Source: Duganella sp. 1411
Lineage (GTDB): Bacteria; Pseudomonadota; Gammaproteobacteria; Burkholderiales; Burkholderiaceae_D
Assembly: GCF_017833525.1 (NCBI RefSeq)
Contig: NZ_JAFICD010000003.1
Location: forward strand, 744,001-808,000
DNA length: 64,000 nucleotides
Direction of reading: 5' to 3'
This document shows, one piece after another, positions 27,290-37,600 of the stretch; the stretch's first letter is position 1; every line of letters begins with the position of its first letter. The notes below the pieces were generated by a model. It had not been told where the DNA came from. It worked only from the letters and a program-made list of their open reading frames with translations, and ran no database searches. The translations under genes were made by a program, and so were the position numbers.

Positions 27290-28176
27290 GGGCGCACCCC
27301 CTCTTTGTGGGCCGCCACCTTGGCGTGGAAGCGCTGCTGCGAAGTGGCCATCATCGGGAACACGCCGCCCAGGCGCGTCGCCACGTCGTCGACGGTCGGC
27401 GCCATCACCTCCAGCTCCTCGGGCGCGACGATGCCGATGTCGCACGACTCGATCAGCAGGTCGATGTAGTCGGAGAAGCAGTAGCCGAAGTTGGGATTGG
27501 CGTTGGGGTTGGAGTTCGATTCCAGGCGGCGGTCGTGGCGGAAGTAGGACAGCTCCTCGTCGATGTAGAACACCTTGCCGTCGCGCGCCAGATTGAAGTA
27601 GGCGGCGACGTCGGCCAGGCCCAGCGTGCAATCGTGGTTGTGATACTTGAACAGATGGCGGCCGATTTCCCACAGCCGCTCGCGGCGGAACATGATCGAG
27701 CTGAATTCGCCGACGAAGTTGCGCATGCCCAGCACCATGCTGCGCTGCATATCGCGCGCCGGCATGCTGCCGCTGGCCTCATACGGGCGGCGCGTCTCGG
27801 TGCGCTCGTTGTCGACGTTGATCACCTGCGAGGCCGAGAACACCAGCTGGATCTCCGGGTCCATGTTCATGGTCGCGACCATGCGCTCGATGCAGAACGG
27901 ATGCAGTACGTCGTCGTCGAACAGGGGCTTGATCAACTGGCCCTTGGCCGCGAACAGCGCCGTCAGCACGTTCTGCTCGCGGATCGCGGAATTGCGCTGG
28001 TAGATCAGGTGGCCGCTGTACTTGGCGCACATGTCCTTGATCGCCTCGGTCGGGCAGTTGTCGCTGACCAGGATCTCGATGTTCGGATAGCTCTGGCCCA
28101 GCGCCGATTTCAGGCAGGTCTCGAAATGGCCGGTCTTGTACGACGGGATGACGATGCTAACTAATGGCAAACTCAT
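27286..28176 (-). CDS. Family 2 glycosyltransferase
   Basis: The 296-aa protein begins LPLVSIVIPSYKTGHFETCL and has EILVSDNCPTE and IKPLFDDDVLHPFCIERM, the GT2 nucleotide- and metal-binding motifs. No membrane helix is evident, so it should act in the cytoplasm. I used the ATG at 28176. A longer open frame upstream runs through the preceding SPINDLY gene in the wrong frame. It sits 14 bp downstream of that gene. Confidence 0.88.
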   Translation of the reverse strand: MSLPLVSIVIPSYKTGHFETCLKSALGQSYPNIEILVSDNCPTEAIKDMCAKYSGHLIYQRNSAIREQNVLTALFAAKGQLIKPLFDDDVLHPFCIERMVATMNMDPEIQLVFSASQVINVDNERTETRRPYEASGSMPARDMQRSMVLGMRNFVGEFSSIMFRRERLWEIGRHLFKYHNHDCTLGLADVAAYFNLARDGKVFYIDEELSYFRHDRRLESNSNPNANPNFGYCFSDYIDLLIESCDIGIVAPEELEVMAPTVDDVATRLGGVFPMMATSQQRFHAKVAAHKEGVRP

Positions 28177-28190
28177 TGTGGGATCCCTGC

Positions 28191-31100
28191 TCAGGCGGCG
28201 ACTGCGGTTACGATGTACTGCCATGGCAGCGCGTCTTCGACCGCCACCACCGGATCGATGCCGCTGGCGCCGGCCATCAGGCGGATCGCCGGCAGGTACT
28301 TCTCGCGCGCCGGTTCGTCGACGATGCGCGCGCTGCCGCCGCTGATCTGGAAGCCGGCCTGCTGGAACATCTCCAGCATGGCGCCGCGCGTGAAGATGCG
28401 CTTGCGCGATTTCTCCAGGCCCGCCGGGCCGTAACGCAGGTCGCCGGCGTTCATGCGCGCCTGGATGCTCCAGTGCTGGAAGTTGCGGATGGTGGCGACG
28501 ATCTTGCCGCCCGGGGCGATGCTGGTGCGGATCTTCTGCAGCAAGGTCCACGGATCGTCGATCATCTCCAGCGCCTCGTCGAGCACCCAGCAATCGGCGC
28601 CGCGCACGTGGTCCCACAGATCGGGGCCGGCGTGCTCGATCTCGACGTTGAAGACGAAATCGCAATGCGGCCGGGCCGCCTGGGCCGGTGCCGGATCGGC
28701 CTCGATGCCGGTGTAGTCGACGATCGCGTTGCGCGCCTTGTAGGCCTTGGCGAAGGCGCCGTCGCGGCAATGCACCTCGACGATCTTGCGCGCCTCGGGC
28801 GGCATGAACTGCAGCAGATCGGTGTTGACCACGGTGGTGGCGCTGGGCAGGTCGTAGTGGTAGCCGCCGGTGCGGATCACGGTGCCCTGCCAGTCATGCT
28901 TGATGTAGTTGCGCTTGGGCGGCTTGGGCGCGAAGTCCTCGCGCACCCACTCGATGCTCTCGATCAGATGATGGGCGCCGGCCTGGTGGATCGCCAGCAT
29001 GGTCGAAATCATCGGCGCGCCGTGCTTGATCGGCATCGGCCACTGGCGCACCACCTCGATATTGGTCAGCATGCAGGCCGGATGCAGGTAGCGCACGGCG
29101 CCGTCGGCGCGGTCGTAACCCTGCTCGTTGACCGGCTGGATGGTGCCGACGCCGTACATGCCGGGACGCAGATGGCTGTGCAAGGACTCGATGAAACCGC
29201 CCTTGAGGATCTCGACGTCGGAGTCGAGGAACAGCACCTCGCCCGACAGGCCGAGATGGTTGATCGCCCAGCTCAGGCCCGGACCGTGGTGGATGTTGTA
29301 GCCGAACGGGATGAACTCGACGTTGTCGAAGCCGTCGGTGATGGCGCGGATCTTCTCGGCCACGTCCGGGTTGGAACCGTCGATGATGTAGACGCGGTTG
29401 GTGTAGAACTGGCGCAGGGTGCGCAGCAGCGCCTCGATCAGGTCCGGCGAATTGTAGGACACGCTGACGATCGGGATCTGGTCGATGCGCACCGGCTCCG
29501 CCGGCGTCTCGTCCGACGGGCGCACCGCGTGCTGCGGCGCGGCCATGCGCGGCGCGGCCGGCTTGGCCACCTGCTGCAGCACCGTCTCCAGGTTGCGCAC
29601 GAAGCGCGGCGTGTCGAACAGCGCGCAGGTCATGCGGTTGGCCACCAGCTGGCGCTTCATCGAAGCGATGCGGTTAGGATCGTTGGCCAGCGCCACGGCC
29701 TTCTCTTCGTAGTCGGCGAAGTTATGGGTGATCAGCTGCGGCAGGTCGACCGCGCGCAGCAGGCTGCCGGCCATGCGCGACGAGAAGGTGTGGCCGGCGC
29801 AGGTGAGCAGCGGCAGGCCGGCCCACAGCGCGTCGCTGGCGGTGGTGCCGGCGTTGAACGGGAAGGTGTCGAGGAACAGGTCGGCCAGCTGGTAGCGCGC
29901 CAGGTACTCGGCCGGCACGGCGCGGGTGTTGAAGATCAGGCGGTTGCGGTCGATGCCCGCCTCCTCGGCGTAGCGGTACAGGTTCTCGCGCACCTCCGGA
30001 TAATCGGCCACCAGCCACAGGACGCTGTTCGGCACCCGGCGCAGGATGTTCATCCACGTCGAGAACATGTCCGGCGTGAACTTGAAGTTGTTGTTGAACG
30101 AGCAGAAGACGAAGGCGTCGTCCGGCAGGTTGACGCTGGCGCGGGTCGGCTTGGGGGCGATGGCGCGCTGGCGATCGTTGATCTGGAAGGTGTCGGGCAG
30201 GTACAGCGGCTTCTCGGTGAAGTGCTTGGCCATCTCCGGCGTGATCAGGAACTCGTCGGCCAGCACGTAATCGACGCCGGGCAGGCCGGTGCTGCCGGGG
30301 AAGCCCAGATACGTCAGCTGCACCGGCGCCGGGCGGAAGGCCAGGATGTTCGGGCGCGCGCCCAGGGTCAGGCCGTGCAGGTCGACCAGGATATCGATTT
30401 CGTGGGCACGGATGGTGCGCGCGGCCTGTTCATCGGTCAGCGCGTCGATGCGGATGTAATGGTCCATCGCCTTGACCACGCGGGCGCGGATCGGCGAGCC
30501 GTCCTCGCGGCTCCAGCTGAAGGCGTAGACCTCGAACTTGGCGCGGTCGTGCAGCTCATACAGTTCGGCGGTCAGGATGGAGACGGCGTGCGAGCAGAAG
30601 TCGGACGACAGGTAGCCGATGCGCAGGCGGCTGTGGCCATAGCCATGGGCGCCGGTCAGCGGGGCGACGGCGGCGTTGACCTTCTCGTTGACGAAGCGGC
30701 GGGCGGCGGCCAGCTGCTGGGCAGGATCGTCGGAGGCGCTCAGCATCGCCAGCGCGGAGGTGCCGTCGATCATGGTAGTGACCGAGATGTGTTCCAGGCC
30801 GCTGTAGACGGGCCACTCGCACTGCTTCTGGCGCAGGTGGACCCAATGGGTCATCACGTTGGCCTGCTGCGGATCGACGCCCAGGCTCAGGGCCAGCATC
30901 TTCTCGGCCTCCGGGTAGCGCTTGCGGATCTCCAGCAGGCGGCCCAGGTTATTCAGCGTCTGCACGTGCAGGGTGGGATTGGTCTTGATATCGGGCTGCA
31001 CGTCGGTCAGCACCGAGTTCCACATCGCCAGCGCCTCGTCGGGGCGGCCGACGCGTTCGAGCAGGGTGCCCAGATTCAGGCGCGCCTCGACGAAGTTCGG

Positions 31101-31391
31101 ATTGAGCGCGATCGCCTGGCGCAGCACCGCCTCGGCGCCGGCGTCGTCGCCGCTATTGGACAGCACCACGGCCAGGTTGAAGCAGGCCGCGTACGCCAGC
31201 GGCGACGGCGTGTGGGCGATCCAGGCGCGATACAGGCCGATGGCGGCGGGCAGCTGGCCGCTCTCCTGCAGCACGGCGGCGGCGCCGAACAGGTCGCCGA
31301 TGGAAAGCGCGCCCGTGGTGGCCAGCGCCATCACGTTGCCCAGCGGGCTGGTATCGGAAGGAGCGGGTGCGGCAGGAGCTTGAGCGGTCAT
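28191..31391 (-). CDS. TPR-SPINDLY (GT41) - GT2 - methyltransferase triple fusion
   Basis: The 1066-aa protein has TPR-like repeats (about 20-190), a GT41 domain (about 245-625), a GT2-like domain (about 650-860: PIVSVSYNSPDLIEALLRTL and EVLFLDSDVEIL) and a methyltransferase-like C-terminus (about 865-1050: IVEVHCRDGAFAKAYK, YTGIEADP, DCWVLDEALEMIDDPWTLL). The GT41 site looks intact: SSDFCSH with the conserved His, Lys at about 437 in CSFNNNFKFTPDMF, and NAGTTASDALWAG. This order suggests one polypeptide that puts a first sugar on protein Ser/Thr, extends it and methylates it. It is the first gene after the giant repeat gene on the same strand (251-bp gap), and heads the sugar run. Confidence 0.9.
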   Translation of the reverse strand: MTAQAPAAPAPSDTSPLGNVMALATTGALSIGDLFGAAAVLQESGQLPAAIGLYRAWIAHTPSPLAYAACFNLAVVLSNSGDDAGAEAVLRQAIALNPNFVEARLNLGTLLERVGRPDEALAMWNSVLTDVQPDIKTNPTLHVQTLNNLGRLLEIRKRYPEAEKMLALSLGVDPQQANVMTHWVHLRQKQCEWPVYSGLEHISVTTMIDGTSALAMLSASDDPAQQLAAARRFVNEKVNAAVAPLTGAHGYGHSRLRIGYLSSDFCSHAVSILTAELYELHDRAKFEVYAFSWSREDGSPIRARVVKAMDHYIRIDALTDEQAARTIRAHEIDILVDLHGLTLGARPNILAFRPAPVQLTYLGFPGSTGLPGVDYVLADEFLITPEMAKHFTEKPLYLPDTFQINDRQRAIAPKPTRASVNLPDDAFVFCSFNNNFKFTPDMFSTWMNILRRVPNSVLWLVADYPEVRENLYRYAEEAGIDRNRLIFNTRAVPAEYLARYQLADLFLDTFPFNAGTTASDALWAGLPLLTCAGHTFSSRMAGSLLRAVDLPQLITHNFADYEEKAVALANDPNRIASMKRQLVANRMTCALFDTPRFVRNLETVLQQVAKPAAPRMAAPQHAVRPSDETPAEPVRIDQIPIVSVSYNSPDLIEALLRTLRQFYTNRVYIIDGSNPDVAEKIRAITDGFDNVEFIPFGYNIHHGPGLSWAINHLGLSGEVLFLDSDVEILKGGFIESLHSHLRPGMYGVGTIQPVNEQGYDRADGAVRYLHPACMLTNIEVVRQWPMPIKHGAPMISTMLAIHQAGAHHLIESIEWVREDFAPKPPKRNYIKHDWQGTVIRTGGYHYDLPSATTVVNTDLLQFMPPEARKIVEVHCRDGAFAKAYKARNAIVDYTGIEADPAPAQAARPHCDFVFNVEIEHAGPDLWDHVRGADCWVLDEALEMIDDPWTLLQKIRTSIAPGGKIVATIRNFQHWSIQARMNAGDLRYGPAGLEKSRKRIFTRGAMLEMFQQAGFQISGGSARIVDEPAREKYLPAIRLMAGASGIDPVVAVEDALPWQYIVTAVAA

Positions 31392-31460
31392 GGCTGGGCT
31401 TAGAGTTGGGTCGGTCCGGCACGCGGCGAACGGCCCGCGGAGCCATAAAAGGTAGGCACT

Positions 31461-31491
31461 ATCATACCTTTTGTCGCTGGATACGGGGCAA
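31461..31491 (-). promoter_or_regulatory. Possible promoter for the glycosylation operon
   Basis: On the minus strand TTGCCC (31491-31486) and TATGAT (31466-31461) lie about 70-100 bp upstream of the first SPINDLY start. The spacer is 19 bp, longer than ideal, so the call is tentative. Confidence 0.3.
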
Positions 31492-31547
31492 CTTTTGGCT
31501 CAGGAGCAAGAATGTAAAACCACGCCTACTCGACCGATCACAACCTT

Positions 31548-31634
31548 TGGGGTCAAGTCTAACAATCCGACACCGCCTCGGCCGTACCGCGACGGTACGG
31601 CTGTGAGCGTGTATGAATGTTAGACTTGACCCCA
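31548..31634. repeat. Nested inverted repeat (GGGGTCAAGTCTAACA element)
   Basis: Outer arms at 31548-31564 and 31618-31634 are perfect 17-bp inverted repeats (TGGGGTCAAGTCTAACA and complement). Inside them is a separate 9-bp hairpin, GCCGTACCG with loop CGA (31581-31601). The 87-bp element lies 8 bp past the stop codon of the giant gene at 31643. The structure fits a REPIN or small MITE, and it could attenuate read-through into the glycosylation genes. Confidence 0.75.
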
Positions 31635-31642
31635 GGGCGGGG

Positions 31643-34600
31643 TTAGCGGTTGGGGACGCTAAACCAGCTGGTGGCGCTGTGGCCGCCGGGCTCGCGGCGG
31701 GTGTTCGTCAGCGCGCCGGCGGCGCCTTGCAGACCCTGGCCCGCGTGGTATTGACGCAGTGCGTCAGTCATCGCCTGGACGCTGTTTTCCGCGCCCGCCG
31801 ACCCCGCTTCGAGCGCGGTCAGCTGTTGCGTTTGTGCCGCATTGGTGGCGCCACTTGTTGCCGGATTGGCAGCGGTGAAGCTGGACAGGGCGTTGCTCAG
31901 GCCACTGACTTGCTGTTGCAAAGTGGCAGTTGGTGTTGCCGAAGTTGTCGCTTTTTGCGCCAGGAACCAGACGTCGGCGCTGGCGTGCACGCTGCCGTCG
32001 GTGCCGGTGTAGCTCGACGTCAGGCCGATCACGTTGCCGTTTTGCTGCGTCAGCGCGTTGGCGGCGTCGGTGGCGATCGTGGCGATGCCCAGTTGCGCCA
32101 AGGTCTTGAGCTCGTCGGCCTGGCTGACGCCGTCCGAGTTGCCGTCGACCCAGACGCGCAGCGCGCCGAACGCGTCGTCGGCGGCGCTGAGCTGGCCGTC
32201 GCCGTTGCCGTCGAGCGCGGCCAGCGCGGCGTAGCCGTCGCCCGCCTTGCTGCCATCGGCCAACGTCGTGGCGCTGCCGAACAGCTCGCCGCCGTCGTTG
32301 ATGAGGCCGTCGCCGTTGCGGTCCAGGGCCAGCAGGCCGTCTTTACTGTCGACCCAGCCGGTGTTGACGGCCTTGCCGTCGCCGCGGATGTCGAATTGCA
32401 CGCCCGCCGCGATGCTCAAGGTGCGCACGCCGTCGCCGTCCAGGTCCAGCACCAGCGGCGTGGCGTAGTTGACCGAGCCGGCGTTGAGCGCCATCGTTTG
32501 CGTGACCGACATCGCTGCCACCTGGGCGCCGGTGAGGGCGTCCGCCTGCGCGACGCTCAGCGCCGTCAGGTTGGTCGTGGTCAGCGACGGGATCTGCCCC
32601 GCCGTGAACGCGGCGATCTGGTCGGTCGTGAAGACCTGCAGCTGGCTCGCCTTGAGGCCGGCCACCTGCGTGTTGGTCAGGCCGGCGATCTGCGCGGTCG
32701 ACAGGTAGCCGATCTGCGTCACCGTCAGCGAACCGAGCTGGCTGGTGGTCCAGGCGGCCAGCTGCGTCGGGGTGAAGGCGTTGATCTGGTCGATCGTCAG
32801 CGCGGCGATCTGGGCGTTCTTGAGCGCGCCCATCTGCGTGGTGGTCAAGGCGGCGGCCTGGGTGCCGGTCAGCGCGTTCAGTTGCGTCGACGTCATCGTC
32901 TGGATTTGCGCCGTGGTCAGCGCCTGCAACTGGTTGGTGTCGAAGGCGGCGACCTGGTCGACCGTCAGCGCGGTGACCTGGCTCAGTTTGATACTGGCCA
33001 CCTGGTCCGTCGTGAGGGCCTGGATCTGGCCGTTCGACAGCGCGGACAGTTGCGTGGTGTTGAGGTAACCGATCTGCGCCGTGCGCAGCGCGCTGATCTG
33101 GCTGGTGCTCATGGCGAACAGCTGGTCGGCCGTCATCGCGCCCAGCTGGGCGCTGGTGAGCGCCTGCACCTGCGCCGTGTTCAGGCCAGGCAGTTGCGTG
33201 ACGTCGAGGCTGGCAACTTGCAAGGTGCCCAGCGCGGCGACATCGGCCGTGGCGAGCGCGCCGATCTGCGCGGTCGACAGCGACATCACGGCGGTGACGC
33301 TGAGGGCGGCCGCCTGGGCGGTGCTCAGCGCGCCGATCTGGTCGGTGCTGAAGGCGCCGATCTGGACGCCGTCGATGGCGGCGACCTGCGCCGTCTTCAG
33401 GCCGCGCACCTGGTTGGTGGTCAGCGCGACGGTCTGGGCGGTGCTCAGGCCGATGAACTGGCTGGCCGTCAGCGCGGCGACGTCCTGCGTGTCGAGCGCT
33501 GCGACCTGGGCGGTGCTCAGCGCGGCCAACTGGTCGGCGGTCAGCCATTGCATTTGCGCGGTGGACAGGCCGGTCATTTGCGCCGTGGCCAGCGCGGCGA
33601 TCTGATCGGTGCTCAGGCTGGAGGCCTGGGCGGTCGTCAGCGCGGCGATCTGGGCGGTAAGAAGCGCCTGGATCTGGTCGGTGGTCAATGCCTGCAGGGT
33701 GTCGATGGTCAGGCCGTACGCCAACTGCGCGGTGCTCAGCGCGGCGATGTGCGCGGTGTCGAGCGCGGCCACCTGCGCCGTTTGCAGGCCGTTGGACAGC
33801 TGGCTGGTGCTGAAGGCGGCCAGTTGCGCCAAGGTCAGCGAATTGAGCTGCGCCGTGGCCAGCGCGGCGACCTGCAGCGAGTTGATGGCGGCGATCTGGC
33901 GCGTGCTCATGACGGCCAGGTCGGCCGTTTCCAGCGCGACGATCTGATCGGTCGTCAGCGCGGTGACTTGCTGCGTGGTCAGGGTCGATGCCTGTGCGGT
34001 GCTCAGCGCGACGATCTGGTCGGTGGTCAGCGACTGCACCTGGCTGCTGCCCAGCACCGACGTTTGCGCGGTGCGCAATGCGACGATCTGGTCGGTCGTC
34101 AATGCGGCGACGCTGTCGTTGCCCAGGCCGTAGACCAGTTGCGCGGTGGTCAGCGAACTGATGTGGTTGGCATCCAGCGCGGCCAGTTGGGTCGTGCTCA
34201 GGCCGCTATTGATCTGGCTGGTGGTCAGCGCGGCCAAATCGGCCGTGGTCAGGCCGTTGAGCTGGTCGCTGTTCAGCACGGCGATCTGGTCGCTGGTCAG
34301 CGCCACCATCTGGCGCGTGGTGAACGACGACAGGTCGGCCGTTTCCAGCGCGACGATCTGTTGGGTCGTCAGCGCGGCCACTTGCTGCGTGGTCAGGGTC
34401 GATGCCTGCGCGGTGCTCAGCGCGACGATCTGGTCGGTGGTCAGCGCCTGGACTTGGCTGCTGCCTAGTGCGGACGTTTGCGCGGTGCGCAATGCGACGA
34501 TCTGGTCGGTCGTCAAGGCGGCGATGCTGTCGTTGCTCAGGCCGTAGACCAGTTGCGCCGTCGTCAGCGAGCCGACGTGATCGGCGTCCAGCGCGGCCAG

Positions 34601-37600
34601 TTGGGCCGTGCTCAGGCCGTTGATGATCTGGCTGGTGGTGAGCGCGGCCAGTTCGGTCGTCGTCAAGCTGTTGAGTTGGTCGCTGTTCAGCACGGCGATT
34701 TGGTCGCTGGTCAGCGCCACCATCTGGCGCGTGGTGAACGACGACAGGTCGGCCGTTTCCAGCGCGACGATCTGTTGGGTCGTCAGCGCGGCGACTTGCT
34801 GCGTGGTCAGGGTCGACGCCTGCGCGGTGCTCAGCGCGACGATCTGGTCGGTGGTCAGCGACTGCACTTGGGCGCTGCCCAGTGCCGACGTTTGCGCGGT
34901 GCGCAGGGCCGCCAACTGATCGGTCGTCAGCGCGGCGATGCTGCCGCCGCTCAAGCCGTAGACCAGTTGCGCGGTGGTCAGCGCCGCGATGTGGTCGGCG
35001 TCCAACGCGGCCAGCTGGGCCGTGCTCAGGCCGCTATTGATCTGGCTGGTGGTCAGCGCGGCCAGTTCGGTCGTGGTCAGGCTGTTCAGTTGGTCGCTGT
35101 TCAGCACGGCGATCTGGTCGCTGGTCAGCGCCACCATCTGGCGTGTGGTGAACGACGCCAGGTCGGCCGTTTCCAGCGCGACGATCTGTTGGGTCGCCAG
35201 CGCGGCCACTTGCTGCGTGCTCAGGGTCGATGCCTGGGCGGTGCTCAGCGCGACGATTTGGTCGGTAGTCAGCGCCTGCACCTGGGCGCTGCCCAGTGCT
35301 GACGTTTGCGCGGTCCGCAGCGCCGCCAACTGATCGGTGGTCAGCGCGGCGATGCTGTCGCTGCTCAAGCCGTAGACCAGTTGCGCGGTGGTCAGCGCCG
35401 CGATGTGGTCGGCGTCCAAAGCGGCCAGCTGGGCCGTGCTCAGGCCGCTATTGATCTGGCTGGTGGTGAGCGCGGCCAGTTCGGTCGTCGTCATGCCGTT
35501 GAGCTGGTCGCTGCTCAGCACGCCGATCTGGCCGCTGGTGAGCGCGACGATCTGGCGCGTGGTGAACGACGACAGGTCGGCCGTTTCCAGCGCGACGATC
35601 TGCGCCGTCGTCAGCGCCGCCACCTGTTTGGTGGCCAGCGACGCGGTTTGTTCGGTGGTCAACGCGGCGATCTGATCGGTGTTGAGGCCGGCGACGAGCT
35701 GGTCGGTGGTCAGCGCGGCGATTTGCGAGGTGGCAAGCGAAGCCACCTGGTCGGTCAGCAGCGCTTGCAACTGGGCCGTGCCGAGCGCGGTGACTTGCGC
35801 GGTGGACAGCGCGGCCAGGTCGACCGTCTCCAACGCGGCCACCTGGTCGCTGACCAGCGCGGTCAGCTGGACGCTGGTCAGCGCGCGCACCTGATCGGTG
35901 GTCAACGCGACGATCTGGTCGCTGGTCAGCGCGGCGAATTGCGCACCCAGCAAGTTCTTGATGGCGCTGGTGTTGATCGCGGCGAACTGGTCGGTATTGA
36001 ACGCGGCCAGCTGGGCGGAATTGAGCGACGGCAATTGCGCCGACGTCAGCACCGCCACATGGGCGGTTTCCAGCAGGCTTAATTGCAAGGTCGTCAGCGC
36101 GCCCAGCAGTTGCGTGGTGAGGCCGGTGACGGCGCTGGTCGACAGCGCGTTGAGCTGGTCGGCGGTCAGCGCGCCGATCTGGTCGGTGTTGAAGGCCGCC
36201 AACTGATTGCTGTGCAGGGCGACGAAGTCCATCGTGCTGAGCGCGGCGATCTGGTCGGTGCTGAGCACGCCGATTTGCTGGGTGTTCAGCACGCCAACCT
36301 GCGCCGTGCCCAGCGACATGATCTGGTCGGTGTTGAAGGCGGCGATCTGCGCCGTGCCGAGGCCGCCGATTTGCGCGGTGCCCAGGGTACTAACCAGGTC
36401 GGTTGTCAGCGCGGCGACGTTGGCGGTGGTCAGCGCGGCGATTTGCGCCGTCTTCAGCACGGCGAAGTCGGCCGTTTCCAGCGCGTTGAGCTGGTCGCTG
36501 CTGAGCGCGGCCAGTTGCGCGGTGCTCAGCGCGGCCGTCTGCAGGCTGGTCAGCGCGACCATCTGGTCGGTCGTGATCGCGCCGAACTGGGCGCTGTTGA
36601 GCGCGCCCAATTGCGTGCTCGACAAGGTGGCGAAGTTGTCGGTGCTGATGGCGGCGATCTGCTCGCTGCCGAGCGCGCCGAGCTGGCGCGTGGCCAGGTT
36701 GTTTATCTGCAGCGTGGTCAGCGCGGCGATCTGGTCGGTGGTCAGCGAGGCCGCCTGCGCCGACGTCAGCGCGTTGAGCTGGGCGGTGGTGAGGTTTTGC
36801 AGCTGGTCGATCGTCAGCGCGGTCAGTTGCGTGGTGGTCAGCGCCTGCACTTGCGCCGTCCTCAGCGCTTGCAGGTCGTCGGTGGCGATCGCCTGTATCT
36901 GGTCGGTGCCGAGCGCGATCAGCTGGTTGCTGCCGAGCGCGGCCACTTGCGCGGTGGTCAGGTTGTCGATCTGCGTGAGGCCGAGCTGGCTGATTTGCAG
37001 CGTGCTCAGCGCGGCGATCTGGTTGCTGACCAGCGCGGCCAGGTCTTCCAACTCCATCGCGGCGATCTGCGCGGAGCTGAGCGCGGCGATCTGCGCCGTC
37101 GCCAACTGGGCGACTTGGCGCGTCGTCAGCTGGACGATCTGGTCGTTGCTGAGCGCGTGGAACTGGGCCGTCGTCAACGCGTTCAATTGCGCCGAACCCA
37201 GGCTTTGCAACTGGTCGGCCAGCAGCGCGTTGAGCTGGTCGGTGGCCAGTGCGGCGATCTGCGAGGTCTTAAGGGCGAGCAACTCGACGCTGGTCAGCGC
37301 CTGGATTTGGTCGGTGGTCAGCGACAGCAGCTGGTTGGTGCTCAGTGCCTGCGTCTGCAAGGTGGTCAGCGCGGCGACGCGGTCGACCGTCAAGGACTGG
37401 ATCTGGCCGGTGCCGAGCGCGGCGATCTGCGCGGTCTTGAGCGCGGCCAGGTCTTCCAGCTCGATGGCGCCCAGTTGGAGCGTACTCAGCGCGGCCACCT
37501 GCGCGGTGGCCAGTTGCGCGTATTGCAGCGTGGTCAGTTGGATGATCTGATCGGCGGTGAGCGACTGCAACTGCGTGCTGGTCAAGGCGTTGAGCACGGC

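Noticed and set aside
28177..28770. Longer start for the GT2 glycosyltransferase
   Set aside because: The extension is an out-of-frame reading of the SPINDLY gene and is Arg-rich without homology.
13438..31391. Reading the sugar cluster as an O-antigen or capsule locus
   Set aside because: Not excluded, but no flippase, polymerase, ligase or membrane glycosyltransferase is present, whereas two protein-modifying GT41 enzymes are.
33935..35590. Regular repeats that might be a CRISPR array
   Set aside because: The repeats are in-frame coding units of 24 and 414 bp with no unique spacers and no cas genes.
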